The translations under genes and the position numbers were made by a program. The notes under the pieces were generated by a model. It saw only the letters and a list, made by a program, of their open reading frames with translations. It was not told the DNA's origin and ran no database searches. A stretch of 64,000 nt of DNA from Selaginella tamariscina (Eukaryota > Streptophyta > Lycopodiopsida > Selaginellales > Selaginellaceae): NCBI GenBank assembly GCA_003024785.1, contig PUQB01000329.1:62001-126000 (forward strand). The letters run 5' to 3'. Positions 11,033 to 23,448 of the stretch are shown one piece after another; within the stretch, counting starts at the first letter, position 1, and each line of letters begins with the position of its first letter.

Positions 11033-11300
11033 ATGGCTCTGTAAAACAAGTTTTACTTATTCAGGTTCTGTTATTGGTACCTCTAAATGCCATCCTTACT
11101 ATTCAGCTCCTCCGCATGAAGAATACACATATATAATCCCCACCTCCTCCCCCTCCACCACCGGAAGGATATACTTACAAATCCCCACCTCCTCCTCCGC
11201 CTGCAGGTTATAGTTACAAGTCTCTGCCTCCTCCTACAGGGTATAGTTACAAGTCTCCGCCTTCTCCTCCACCTACAGAGTATATTACAATTATCCGGCC
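11033..11300 (+). pseudogene. Truncated extensin pseudogene
   Basis: Begins ATGGCTCTGTAA, so the extensin start context meets a stop after three codons. Downstream, remnants of the signal region, then CCTCCTCCGCCTGCAG-type proline blocks and TATAGTTACAAGTC (YSYK) units can be followed to about 11290. After that, similarity ends in AT-rich DNA. There are far fewer proline blocks than at 6066. Confidence 0.85.
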
Positions 11301-13800
11301 CATACTGGTTTAGATAGATAAATTTTAAATCAATTTATATAATAAATTTTAATTATTTTAAATTAAATTAAATATATAAATTTAATCTTATACTCTTTAA
11401 TTTTATGAATATTTTTTCAATTATATTATATAAATTATTAATAATATATATTTAATCCAAAAAAGGTCTTTAAAGCTCCACAAGATACACTAGGGTGGGA
11501 AGTCGATCCCGGAAGAACTACCATCATATGCAGCCACGTGGCATACCTCACGGATGATCTTTGAACCTGCAAAGCTGACCTCGCTAGTAGTCATTTCAAA
11601 TGCCATAAAATGCTCAGAATTAAAGTCTACCCATGCACTTATATTATTTTATTAATTTAACGTCTATTTTCAACATTACTATTATTTAGTAATAGTAATA
11701 ATAATTAAATAAATTATTTTTAGTTCACGTACTATAATTCTAAAGCTTCTTATACTAGTTTTCACAAAATCTTCTAGTAAAGGAATAAGTTATTATCCAT
11801 TATTAGTTTAAATTAAATTTAATTTAGTAATAGCAATAATAATAAGCCTTATTTACTAGTTATTATGAAACTTTTTAGTAATCAGATTAATCTAAATTGG
11901 ATTAAGTTATCCCAAGTCAGAACTATTTATTAGTTCATAGAAATTTATATTTTATTATTATTCTTTATAATATGCTCGTTTTAAATTTTTATATATAGTA
12001 CTTAAACCAAACCAAAAAAAGAGTATACAATTATTGTCAAATTTAATATGATTTCAATATTTTATGTACGTTTTATTTATATTCATGTAAATGTACATTA
12101 AACTTAAGCATATGCATAGTACATATTAAAAAAATTTAAAATATTATACTATATTCAAGAGACTATAGTGATTAAATTTAAATTCAATAAAATTAAAAAA
12201 CAACATAATTCTCAATTCAGAATTTGACATGTTTAATGGTGGGAAAGAAATTGCCAAAAAAATATTTGTGAAAGCAATCAAAGTTCAGTGTATATTTATT
12301 TAGATTACATATCTATTGTATTATATTATTATATACATACAATTATTTATACTGTATATAAAACATCACATTGAATTTAATTAGTCTAAATATATTTAAT
12401 ACCATGTTGTATAAAATAATAAGAACATATGGAAACATACGTATATACACAGAGTAAGACACATATTTATACAGAGTATAGACACAAAAATCTATATATA
12501 CACGGAGATTTTGTATAATATATATATGTCCTAGTCACAATTTTCAATCTAATATAATTTTACACATAAAATATATCAAATTATAATAAAATTTTTCAGC
12601 ACTAGGATACATACATTAGAATATATATGTTAATTAACTATTAAATATATTTAAAATAAGTAATATCATTTTAGTAGAATATAGCTTTATCATTAAAATA
12701 TATTGGTTAACTGTATGATATCAAAATTAATTTAAAATTTAAATTTGTAAAGTCTAAAATTTAAATTTTTAAATTAAATTAATTTTTATTTTTTAAAAAA
12801 ATAATATTTTTAAATTTATTAGAAAGTAAAATTTCAATCATATAATGCACAATATTATAGTATATAAATTAAATGTGTATATATATGTGTGTATAAAGTA
12901 TAAATATTAAAGAATAGTATATAATACCATCCAGAAAAGATCCAACTTGATACTTTATAATTTCATTAAGTGCAGAATACATATACAAAAAAAACTAATC
13001 ATCATTATATTGACTTATATATTCACGCACATACTGTAATTTGATTAACAGTTTATATCAATAAAATTATTTTAATTAAATCTTTAGTTGGTTCACATCT
13101 CAATTTTTAAATTAAACAGTATAATCCACAAAAATAAATTAAATAAAACTTAATGTGTTATTTTTGAAATATAAAACTTTAATTTAGTTTTTAAATTTTA
13201 ACGACTTAAATTTACTTAAAGATATTCTTACAAAATTTATAACTACTAATAGACATAAAGTTTTGAAGTTAGACCATGGTAAATCATACATAATAAAGAC
13301 TCCCGTTGGTTTTCCACTTCATCAATGAAAAATAAGAGAGTTATAACTTAGTAAATCAATTTATTAGAATTCACCAAATGTAATTGGATTGACTAGTGTT
13401 TATTTTTTTTATCACTCTTTTAATATAATTTTCTTATTTTGCTGTTTGTTGCTATGCTGTTTTTACCCCCTCTCTCTCTCTCTCTCTCTCTATATATAAT
13501 AATATATATATGTTGCATTGAAACGATATTAATTTAATAAATTAATAAACTATATTAATTTAATGAATTATATTAAAAGGCCTTTATCTTTGTTAATATG
13601 GAGCTTATTCCACTCCCCAAAGCTTGCATAATTTCTTCATCATGGATTGAATATTTCAATGATATGTTTAAATACACACATGTAATTGATGCTTTTACTC
13701 AAAATGTTTTTGTAAATTATATTCACATTGTTCTGTATACAAATAAAGAGAAAAAACACTACATGTAAAAATAAAACATAAAAAAATTAAACATAAACTC
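11301..13800. other. AT-rich intergenic DNA
   Basis: No gene is supported. About 11465-11640 is less AT-rich but has no long frame. (CT)n(TA)n lies at 13470-13510. The inverted-duplication arm at 12480-13045 falls here. Confidence 0.65.
12480..13045 (-). repeat. Right arm of the diverged inverted duplication
   Basis: The reverse complement aligns with 7890-8480 in mirrored order, placing the kinase and extensin pseudogenes between the two arms. Confidence 0.65.
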
Positions 13801-13982
13801 TCATCTTTGCGTTCTCCCAAGCCGACATTTGTGGTGGTGGTGACATGTTTCTCTTACATGGTGGTGACATGTTTCGTGTATGCATCCATGTCTGAAAATG
13901 ATTCAGTGCCAAAGATTTAATTGCTTCATAGTCAGGCTCTCTACTGTACTTCTCTTTGTTATCTTTATAGATATCATCTACA

Positions 13983-15110
13983 TCAGTAACCGTCCACGAT
14001 CGCGTTTTCCGTCCTACTAAAACTTCTAATAGGTATTCTACTACAAAACATAGTCTCAGCTATCTTGCTAGGAGGGTTACTAGCAAAGTCATCCCACTGA
14101 ACTGGTTCATCATCAATATATACATCACCCACTATATACCATCCATCTAAGAATTTTGCATCTCCAACTCTGTTCTCAACCTCTCTCCTAGCCATGTTCA
14201 AATCCTCTTGTAAGTCTTTCTCATTTCTCTTCTCAATCAAAAAGTAAGAAGGACGTTGTTCCACAGTTAGAACATAAAATTTCTCTTGCAACTTATAAGT
14301 CTCAAAAGCCTCCTTTGTAATTCTCCCATCCCTTACTTCAATAGCACCGTATATGTGAAGTTGTGTGCCATTGCAAAAACACCCAATTGCATTCCTGCAA
14401 GATGTAGAATGTTCATCCTACCCTTTTTGGCATTTTCAAGTCCATATAAAGCACCATAACTAAGCAATTGCCATACAATTATATCCGACCATCTTCCTTT
14501 TTTCCCCAGCTCATCATCTTTAGCATACACTAATAACTTCCATACATTTTCTAATGTTGTTGCTGACTTACCACTAAATGAGAAATCTAAAGCTTCTCTT
14601 TCATGTAAAACAGACCGATCCTCATATCTTGTATACAAACTGAATACTGAATCTTGAGGTATTTCTTCTAATCGTGATACTTTGCTTCTCTTTTCCTCTT
14701 CTCTCTCACCTATGTGTGTAAGTGAGAAAACTTCAAGTCCTGTTGTATCATCTTTGACTTGCATATATTTCCTTAACATTTCCCATGAGGAACGAGTTGC
14801 CAAATAACTGGAAACAAATGAGAAAGCACAGGTCGTGCACGCATCTCTCCGTCTTTTGCATGTTGATATGTGCACATTGCTGCTCTCATAGTGGGTTCAA
14901 TGTAGTTCATTAAGATGTGAAAAGAACCTCTGGCTTTACATTTCCACCAATCTTTAGAGCTGGATCTAAATTCTTCCTCTCTCGTACGAAAGGAAGAATT
15001 GTGGATGACCTTCTTTTGTTTTGGGTGTTGCAGCATGAGGAGGTGTACAAGGAGGCTGACTCACCTCCTGTGAAGTAGAAGAGCTCCATTCTGTGCCATA
15101 ACTACTGAAC
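13983..15110 (-). CDS. Unrecognised protein, frame-broken
   Basis: Three overlapping minus-strand frames (about 15036-14773, 14875-14333, 14330-13983) read as one protein with single-base breaks. Near 14350-14330 the frame shift restores GTQLHIYGAIEVRDG, leading into ITKEAFETYKLQEKFYVLTV. The upstream part has WKLLVYAKDDE and DIIVWQLLSYGALYG. The C-terminal part is charged, with DEPVQWDDFASNPPSK. The N-terminal end is Ser/Thr/Pro-rich. No known domain is recognised. Codon-like conservation across the breaks suggests a real gene or a domesticated element gene that is decayed or mis-sequenced. A transposon-associated accessory protein is possible but unproven. Confidence 0.45.
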
Positions 15111-15429
15111 CCTAACCCTAAATCTGTCAAATCTAAAATACCTGTGATGGAACTGCCACAACCGGATGTAATCCGTCAGGCAAAATCCCACAACCGGATG
15201 TACTCTGTCGCAAACCAAGAACTAGGTATATAACCCTAAACCTAAATGACATTTTAATTGGAAGTTTATTTACACTAAACATATTAACAGCTTAATGAAT
15301 ATATATACATTTAATGACACGCACACACACAACACCGTAATTGAACCAGAATATTGTGATACAGTTTTTCAAGCAAACTTGAGCTACTACAAAACCGTTT
15401 ACTTGGCTGAATCCCAACTTACCCACCCA
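15111..15429. other. Short intergenic region between the unknown gene and the PPR gene
   Basis: Contains ACCCTAACCCTAAA (15110-15123), a telo-box-like motif common upstream of plant genes. A 30-bp direct repeat, CACAACCGGATGTA, lies at about 15159 and 15189. No gene. Confidence 0.5.
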
Positions 15430-15867
15430 CTAAACTCCATTAAACTCCCTTAAATCCCCACTAAACTTATTTACTGCTATCATAGCCTTGTCATGAACAT
15501 CCATTACGGACTCCATTAATTTGGCTGCCTTGTCACACCTGTAAGAGTAACACATGCTCTCCATTAGACGTGTTACTGTCTGTGACCCGGGATTTATCCC
15601 CATTCCATCATTTCCCGACAGAGTCTGGAAGCCATTCCCACCTTCCGCGCTTTTATCAATCTCTCAATCAGGCTTGTGTATGTTACCTATATAAAAATAA
15701 AACATCATTAGTTCACACACACACACACACACACACACCACACACACACACACACACACCACGCACGCACTTACTTCAACTACACACAGATATATATGAA
15801 TATATAAGTTCACACACCACACAGACGTCTACAGAGAAACTCATCTCTGTGTACATATGTATATATG

Positions 15868-15915
<48 letters not shown>

Positions 15916-16454
15916 TGATATTATACACACATGTGTGTGTATACTTACTGCGTTGGGGAGAATGCCGTTCTGTTTCATTTCACAAAACTTGTATACCGCC
16001 AAATCAAACTGCTCAGCCTTACAGAGTGCATAAATAAGAATATTATACGTAGCAGTGTCCGGCCCAGTGACGTGGCATATCTCCTCGAAAACTACCGCCA
16101 CCTCATGGTAATTACGCCCCTCGCAAATACCATGGAGAAGCGCATTGTATGCACGAGTGTCAGGGGATATTCCCATGCTCTTCATCTCGTTCAATAGGCG
16201 CTTGGCACGCGGCAGCTTCCGCTCCCTACATAGCCCGGCAATTAGCGCTGTGTACATGGCCACGTCAGGTGTACGGTTCTGCCGTATGTGCCGGAACAGG
16301 CGTACGGCGGTGTCCGTACGCTTGTTACGGCAGAACGTGTCTATCAGTGTTGTGTATGTTTGCTCCGTCGGATATGAACCTGCGTATCATACATATTTAT
16401 ACCCTATATACACAAAACACACGTACATATCATACATGCAGTATGAATACATAC

Positions 16455-16492
<38 letters not shown>

Positions 16493-18338
16493 GAGAGAGA
16501 GGAGAAGAGAGAGAGAGAGAGAGAGAGAGAATGTGTTTACCTGCTCGTTTCATAAGCCTATAGAGACCATATGCTTCTTCAAGACGATTCGCTTTACAAA
16601 GACCGTTGATTAGAGTGTTGTAAACTATGACATTGAGCTCGCAGCCTACCTGATCAGGTTTTAAGTAGGAAAGTAAGTAGAATAAAAACTCTCTCTCTCT
16701 CTGACACACACACACACACACAGCCGCAACCATAAACACATCCAAATTCTAACACAACAAGATGCATATATCTATCTACACACACAAATACATACTTTCT
16801 TCATCTCGCGTAAGACATCATACGCATCATCAATCCTGTGGGACTTGCACAAACCGTGTATAAGAGTGCTGTAAGAGACAACTGTAGGCTCACAGCCGCC
16901 TTAGCCATCTGTTTCCACAAGCTAATTGCCACTTCCAGCCTCCCTTCTTTGCAAGCTGCATTTATTAGGGTGTTGTACGTAACATCGTTAGGTGGACAGC
17001 CATCTAGTATCATCTCGTTCAAAAGTGCATAACCTGTTGAAATTCTAACATTATTATATATTAACCGTTCTATGCAGATTCTAATTCACATATCTATAGC
17101 TACTATAGACTATCACATGTATAATAATAGTATGAAGCTACACTGTTATACATCAATGTTATAAAACACACACATAACGTACGACAGACTAACGGCCAGC
17201 ATATTATAAATACACCAACATGCCAATGTGCATATGTTACATATATAAATACACGATGTATGTTAACATTTATGGCTTAGTTAGTATATGGTTAGATATA
17301 TACAAAGTATATATCTACGTACTTGTGTATGTTAGACAGAAAGTATGCATGATCCTTACGCACTGACACACCCATATACACGTACATACAGTAGATATAC
17401 TGTAATAAATCGGTATATGCCTGTGTGCTTATATAAACGGACTGGCGAGCGTATGTGCGTGTGTGTGAGAGAGAAGAGAGAGAACATATTAAACTAACCT
17501 TCATTAAAGCGATGAGCTCGACAAAGGCCATTAACCAAGCTAGTGTATGTAAACATCAATCTTTTGCTTGCGGGCTTCATTCATCAAGGAGCTTGAGAGC
17601 TTGATCAATGCGAATATTCCTGCAAAGCCCGTCCATGAGAGTACTGTATGTGAAGGAATCTGGACGACAGCCATTGGATTTCATCTCTTGGAAAAGCTCG
17701 AACGCACGATCCAACGCCCCATTCTTGCAGTACCCTCGTATTATCGATGTGTACGTAACTGAGTCAGGCCTTTGCATGAGGTACATTATCCGTACGGACT
17801 CGTTAAGCTTCCCTGACTTCGAAAGAGAATCTGTTTATATGTATTAGTAAGTGATTAATTATTAACTGCTTAATATATTATATAAACATCTCTGTCTATT
17901 ATTACACACATGTACAGTTATGTATGTATATAATGTCTATGGCCGTGTGATCACTTATAAGCATGTAATTTACAAACTCAAAGTCATAAGTATGTTTCTT
18001 GTGTGTCTGCGTGTGCTGTTGTTTTAAATGTTCAATATGAACTTTAGCAGGGATAGTTAACATAATACTTTACATTAAAAGTACAAAACTATCGAATTTG
18101 AGAGTTATTTGATATAATGCGAGTTTACACATACATGATAAATAATAAATATATAGATATGAGAGAGAGAGAGAGAGAGAACACGGGTGCAAGCATAGTG
18201 AAGATATATACATTCACCTGCAATTAATAGATACTGAACTTTATGTATATACGTGCCCATGTACAGTAATATACAGTTATATATATCGAACAATTATACA
18301 GCATTATAATGTGCTGAACTGAATGCTAGTGCTGGATG

Positions 18339-18379
<41 letters not shown>

Positions 18380-19049
18380 ATTGTGTCTACAACACTATGA
18401 TAGTGGTGAATGGTGGCTCCATAAAAACTGAGGCATGTCATACACACAACACACACGACACGCACGCATGCAAAACATATGACATGTTACCCTTCTGGGG
18501 CTAAGTATGAACATATAGCCACAGACGTATGTATGTTACATATATTACCTATACAATGCACCATATCAAACAATGATATCAGATGCTTCAGTCCGATATG
18601 AGCCCCAGTAGTAGCATTCACCACCAGCATAGGTATGGAACAATATATATTATATTCAAAGACTGTATATATACAGCATTATATTATCTACACACACACA
18701 CTTAGACATGGATCATATAACCATATAAATTGAACAATGTGTATTACCTATGATAGTGGTGAATGCGTACTTCTCGGGCTCAATACCGGACTGAAGCATG
18801 TGCCTAAACAGGAAAACTCCTGCATTAACGTTCCTTGCCTTGCATATCCCATTAACAACAACATTATACAGAAAAGCGGGAAAAATTGTCCCGTCCGGGA
18901 CTTAGCACACAGAAACGAGAATGCCGCATTGACATCCCCGACTCGAAGATTGCAAGCAAATGTGCACTCTCGGGACTCGCATCACTCGGGAGATGGAGAT
19001 ATCTTCGGAATCCGACGGGAATGGACTTCGATTCCTTCAGCAGCAGCAT
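15430..19049 (-). CDS. P-class pentatricopeptide repeat (PPR) protein, at least six exons
   Basis: Exons inferred from PPR continuity and GT..AG sites, 5' to 3': about 19049-18748, 17830-17499, 17033-16796, 16649-16541, 16379-15949, 15686-15430. All five junctions keep phase (e.g. TTIID/SLSKSG, NEG/YALL, MKK/VGCE, RAG/SYPT, NA/VTYT). About 15 tandem 35-residue P-type motifs are visible, such as VTYNTLINAACKEGRLEVA and VVYNTLINGLCK-like units. There is no E or DYW tail. Family role: sequence-specific RNA binding, processing or stability in plastids or mitochondria. The 5' exon is poorly resolved and no transit peptide can be judged. Single-base losses break the frame in the first exon (about 18880-18940), near 17575 (GAAATG to GAATG), near 16905 (AAGGCGGC) and near 15635 (GGGG run). 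They lie in homopolymers, so error or recent decay are both possible. Confidence 0.75.
15716..15925. repeat. Microsatellite in the last PPR intron
   Basis: A long (CA)n block (15716-15765), a copy of the CTTCAACTACACACAGATAT cassette also seen at 4.1-4.9 kb, and a (TA)n run (15880-15913) fill the intron between the last two PPR exons. Confidence 0.8.
18395..18440. repeat. Decayed echo of a PPR exon end inside the intron
   Basis: CTATGATAGTGGTGAATG (18395-18412) repeats the exon/donor region at 18749-18766. Together with exon-like sequence near 18550-18630 (reverse strand, GLKHLISLFDMV), it suggests small internal duplications in the 17831-18747 intron. Confidence 0.45.
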
Positions 19050-19936
19050 CTACCTGCGAAGAACCCTAAGGGTTTAAGAACCCTAAAACAGAGTGTATAT
19101 CAAAATTTTATCAAAAGTAAAAAATGTTTATTTAAACAACAAAGCAGTTAATTCTGTTTTATGTTGTTAACAGTTTTGACTAATAATAATTTATTAATGA
19201 TTATTAATAATTGAATATAAAAATACTACGATATTAAAAATAAATTTAATTCCTGAACAAATCTCATCTTTAGATTTTTTGTTCTGTAGATTTTCCAGAT
19301 CCAACGGGGTAGGACTAACCACGTGCCGCCCTCGGAAGATGGCCATCTCTCACACTTCCGTCCACATCCATTTCTGGAAACATATCCAACCGTTGTACGC
19401 CACGTATATTCCATCTCCCAAAAATAATTATTTCTTAATTATATCATTGGTCCTTTCCGTGTCTCCCACTGTGGCCCTTAGTTCATCATAAGAGCTGTCA
19501 CGAAAACAGGCGAGTTAGATTCCAGAATCTCTACATATTATCCATTGCAGAGTGTTCAATATATATCACCAATCCGGTAAGCAATTGTTTTCAAATAATA
19601 AAATTCAATGGAACGGATCCTCTAGAGAATGTTTTCCTCATACCTAATTTTGAAAATTATTTAATCTTTTGCATATGAATTTCCTATCAATTTGTTCTCT
19701 TAGAAATGCCCAGCAGAAATTAGGTTTTTTTTATTTAATTCAAATAATAATGAAAGATTTTATTAACTACTACGGGTAAAGTTGTCCACCAAATTGTAAC
19801 TTATTACCATATATTACTATACCATGTGGTAGATTTTCCACCGGGACCTATCTTGTTAATCCAGAATACAAATTAAATAAATTATTATTATTATTATTAT
19901 TTATTTAAATAGGTTTTTGCTACGTAGGCGTACTAA
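19050..19936. promoter_or_regulatory. Shared upstream region of the PPR and ATI-like genes
   Basis: The two genes diverge from here. It contains telo-box-like AACCCTAA motifs next to the PPR 5' end (19068-19090) and a CACGTG G-box at 19320-19325 within a less AT-rich block (19290-19420). Which gene each motif serves cannot be told. Confidence 0.45.
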
Positions 19937-21031
19937 ATGGATTCAAGCAGCGAGAGCGAAGGAAGTGCAGGAACGGGAGGGAGCAGACTGGAGTGGGAGG
20001 TGGTCGGATCCGATCCGGACTCCGGATGTTCCGAAGCAAACCATGACGAACAGTTGCACGAGCACGACGTGCATGTACACCCTCAACACTTTGGTAACGA
20101 CGACAACGACAACAACAACAACTCCCAGGGACAGACGGTTCAGGACTGGATTGAACCGTCTGTGTCCGAGGAGAACCTGCACCATCAGGACATGGAGCTG
20201 CTGTCTTCCCTCGTCTCGTCGGTGCTGGAGGGGAGTCCCGGGAAGGCGGAGCTCGATGACGGGCTACAGAAGGAGGTACTGGCCGAGTCGGGATTTTCTT
20301 CTCTCGTTCCCCAGGACGTCCACGGGAACGTGTTGAGACCCGAGGAACAGGAACAGGACGAGGGAACCGAGCACGAAACCGCGCTCGGTACGTGGAAGTC
20401 GAAGGTTTCGATGTGGAGGGAGTGTATCAAGCGAGCCAGTACCATCTGGTCCATCACTATAGCCGCTGCCTTGATGGGGCTTGTTATATTGGGACAGAGA
20501 TGGCACCATGAGCGCTGGCAGAACCACCATCTTCGTATGCAATTGTGCTACAAAGACGAGGTATCATGTCTTTTAGGAATATTTTTTCTCCATATATATG
20601 TGTGTGTGTGTGTGTGTGTCTACTTATATATACGCATATTTCATGCTTGTACATTTGGATAGGAAGAAGCTTTTATTGTTTGCTTTATGGCCTCTAGCTT
20701 TAAGTAGATTCCACGTTTCTTTGTCTATTATTGTCTTTATATTGTGACCGTCTAACGTATATGTACCTGTATGTGTGTATATATATACACACACATACAT
20801 ACACGACATGACGTACATGAGAGAGAACGTTCGTTCCTTTAATAATTATATTGAATATTGATATATTGTATATATACATATACGCACACGCACACCCACA
20901 CACACACGGTTTAACAAGGTTTCTTTTATTTTATATAGAAAATTAGCCAGCTCTTATTTCAAATTGCGCGGTTAAAGGAGTCAGTCTCAGGCAGAAGAAG
21001 GGTACCAGTGATTAAATCAAGTTCTACATGA
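19937..21031 (+). CDS. ATG8-interacting protein, ATI1/ATI2-like
   Basis: Two exons, 19937-20560 and 20939-21031 (GT at 20561, TATATAG before 20939), encode about 238 residues. Near the N-terminus LEWEVVGSD contains WEVV, an ATG8-interacting W-x-x-V motif in the same place as in Arabidopsis ATI1. A long acidic, disordered region follows, then one transmembrane helix within IWSITIAAALMGLVILGQRW. The conserved HERWQNHHLRMQ and a C-terminal KISQLLFQIARLKESV segment come next. Arabidopsis ATI proteins, a little longer at about 260 residues, bind ATG8, sit on ER- and plastid-derived bodies and deliver cargo to the vacuole during carbon starvation. Here that function is inferred by family. The first intron begins with a TA/GT microsatellite. 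Confidence 0.85.
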
Positions 21032-21570
21032 TAATTATTATAAAAAATGGAAAAAGAGAATTATGTGTTTTTTAAATGTCAAATTTTAAATTTAAGCCCT
21101 AACCCTAAAACAGAGCCGTCCATACGTGGCACGAGCTAGGCACGTTGGATGAACGCGTGAGATTCAACGTAGGACGGTACGCGTACGGATGGATCCTGGC
21201 TCAAAAATGTGGACAACCTTTTTAGGGCGCGGAGTGGAATACAGAGAAAGATCTCCGTTGAGCGCCGCCAAGCCGCCAAAGAGCATTGGAGCAGACGAAG
21301 AACAGGCAGGTTTGGGCAAGATAATCTCCCTATAATCCCACATAAATCCCTTAATCTCTCTCGAATCCCCGTCCCGCACTTAGGTTTTCAATCCGTGGCC
21401 TGTGTGTTCACGCTGTTCTTTCGAGCGCCACTAGATTAGTCCCTCTCCCCAAATTTGTTTTTTTTTTCCGATTGTTTTATTGGTTTTTGTTTCCCTTTTT
21501 TCTGTATTTCTTTTTTCATTTTTTTCAAGTTCATTTTTGTGTATATTCAGCAATCAGATCTTCTGCTCCA
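21032..21570 (+). promoter_or_regulatory. Alba gene upstream region and 5' leader
   Basis: Contains GCCCTAACCCTAAAA (21096-21110), a telo-box typical of translation- and RNA-related plant genes. A less AT-rich block (21110-21400) and a T-rich stretch before the ATG probably form the 5' UTR. No coding sequence is supported. Confidence 0.5.
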
Positions 21571-21698
21571 ATGGATTCATACCATCGTGTGGACAAGCCC
21601 CGCCCAGAGACCCCAATTAGTGAGAATGAGATTCGGATTACCACCCAAGGGAAAATGCGTAACTACATCACTTATGCCACCACCCTTTTACAGGTACT

Positions 21699-21786
<88 letters not shown>

Positions 21787-22349
21787 CGTATATATGTTGG
21801 TAAGTGGTTTATTTAATTTTATCAGGACAAGGGTGCATCTGAAATCGTTCTGAAGGCAATGGGTCGTGCCATAAACAAAACCGTCACCATCGCTGAGATT
21901 ATCAAGGTCCGTTATTTTCCATATATATATAGAGAGAGATGTAATTCCATGTATCTTTCACAGAGGAGAATTGCGGGGCTGCATCAGATTACGACAATAG
22001 GCTCAACTGATATTACGGATGTATGGGAGCCACTTGAGGAAGGACTAAAAACGTACTCTTTTTTTTTATTCATTTGTGTAGTTATATACTATCATATGTA
22101 GACTATGTCGAACTGCTGTACTATGTGATTGCAGGATCGAGACCACGCGTCATGTGTCAATGATCACCATCACACTCTCTACGAAAGAACTTGACACAAC
22201 AAACATTGGGTATATATTTACAAGCTTATATAATTAACAATAATTAAATAATAATATGCTGTTTTCATTTGTATAGATACCAGCCTCCAGTATCTGCTGA
22301 TCAGGTGAAACAAATTGCGGACTACGATTACGAAGGTGGAGGTAAGCTT

Positions 22350-22417
<68 letters not shown>

Positions 22418-23299
22418 ACTTACAAGGTTTATTTGGATGAAGCTTCACCGCGTGGACGGGGACGGGGCCGTGGTCGTGGCAGGGGCGGCCGAGGAAGAGG
22501 TATTTTAGATCATCATATAAAAAGATACATGCAAGACATATTGTATATATATACACACATGTTTTTGTGTTAATTGAAATTGTGTTGTTTACAGGTAACG
22601 CAGAGTATAATAATGCCGAAGGGGATGGGTATGTGCCACGTGGACGTGGGCGTGGTCGCGGACGTGGAAGGCGTGGACGCGGCCGTGGCCGTGGGACTGA
22701 GTATGTTCCAGATGGTGCTGGCTATGATGAAACTACTGAAGCTCCACGTGGTAGAGGTACTTTTAGCCGGAATAATTTATGTATTTATACATATGTTCTC
22801 TTGTTGCGTGTACATCACTTAATATGTGTATTTGTTTGTGTATATGAAATCATGTATCGAGCTGTATGTATTGCAATTATTCTCTTTTAGGACGTATATG
22901 GTAGTATTATGTATGTGTCTGTCTCTCTCTCTCGTGTGACTATATCCTTCGGGTGTTAAATTTTTTTCTTTGGTGCGCTTCTCTATACGTTTGAATATAC
23001 ACATTTGTGTCCACTGAATGTTCTGTGATATATATGTTGTGTGTGTGTGTGACTATATACTGTCTTGTAGCGTTAATATACTCCTATGTGTGTGTGTGTT
23101 ACAACTACTTACAACTACGTTAAATATGCATGGATTGGATCGCATTGTCTTAATAAATTGTTTGGTGTTGTTTCTTTTATATATGTATCGGTTTATATGG
23201 GTGTAAATATATACATTTGTGTGTTGTTCATGGTAAATATATGTTTGTGTTGCATTTTGTTGCTGTATTCCATATTACACTAAACTATATGCACATGCA

Positions 23300-23336
<37 letters not shown>

Positions 23337-23448
23337 ACACACACAACAAGATCGTGTACTAACAGAGGTGTATACAGGGCGTGGGCAGATGAGACCAAGG
23401 GGAAGAGGGAGGGGGCGTGGTGCCCAGGCAGATGCAACAGCAGCATAG
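21571..23448 (+). CDS. Alba-domain DNA/RNA-binding protein with RGG tail (ALBA4-6 type)
   Basis: Eight exons: 21571-21693, 21826-21906, 21964-22052, 22135-22209, 22277-22341, 22427-22499, 22595-22756, 23378-23448. The N-terminal half is an Alba fold: ENEIRITTQGKMRNYITYA, KGASEIVLKAMGRAINKTV, RRIAGLHQITTIGSTDITD, TRHVSMITITLSTKEL. It is followed by GYQPPVSADQVK and DYDYEGG, then three RGRGRG blocks split over exons 6-8, ending ADATAA. This matches the long plant Alba proteins related to Arabidopsis At1g76010 and At1g20220. The family binds RNA and R-loops and acts in stress granules and mRNA regulation. Exon 6 is one base too long for the frame (TTTATTTGG region, 22427-22436), probably an error or a slightly different acceptor. 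All other junctions keep frame. Confidence 0.9.
21700..21784. repeat. (TA)n(GA)n compound microsatellite in Alba intron 1
   Basis: Begins six bases after the 5' splice site. The same (TA)n(GA)n structure follows the donors of intron 2 (21920-21940) and intron 5 (22350-22417). Confidence 0.9.

Noticed and set aside
19917-20542. Other frames over the ATI-like first exon
   Set aside because: Shadows of the GC-richer ATI exon, which alone carries the AIM motif, the transmembrane segment and a matching second exon.
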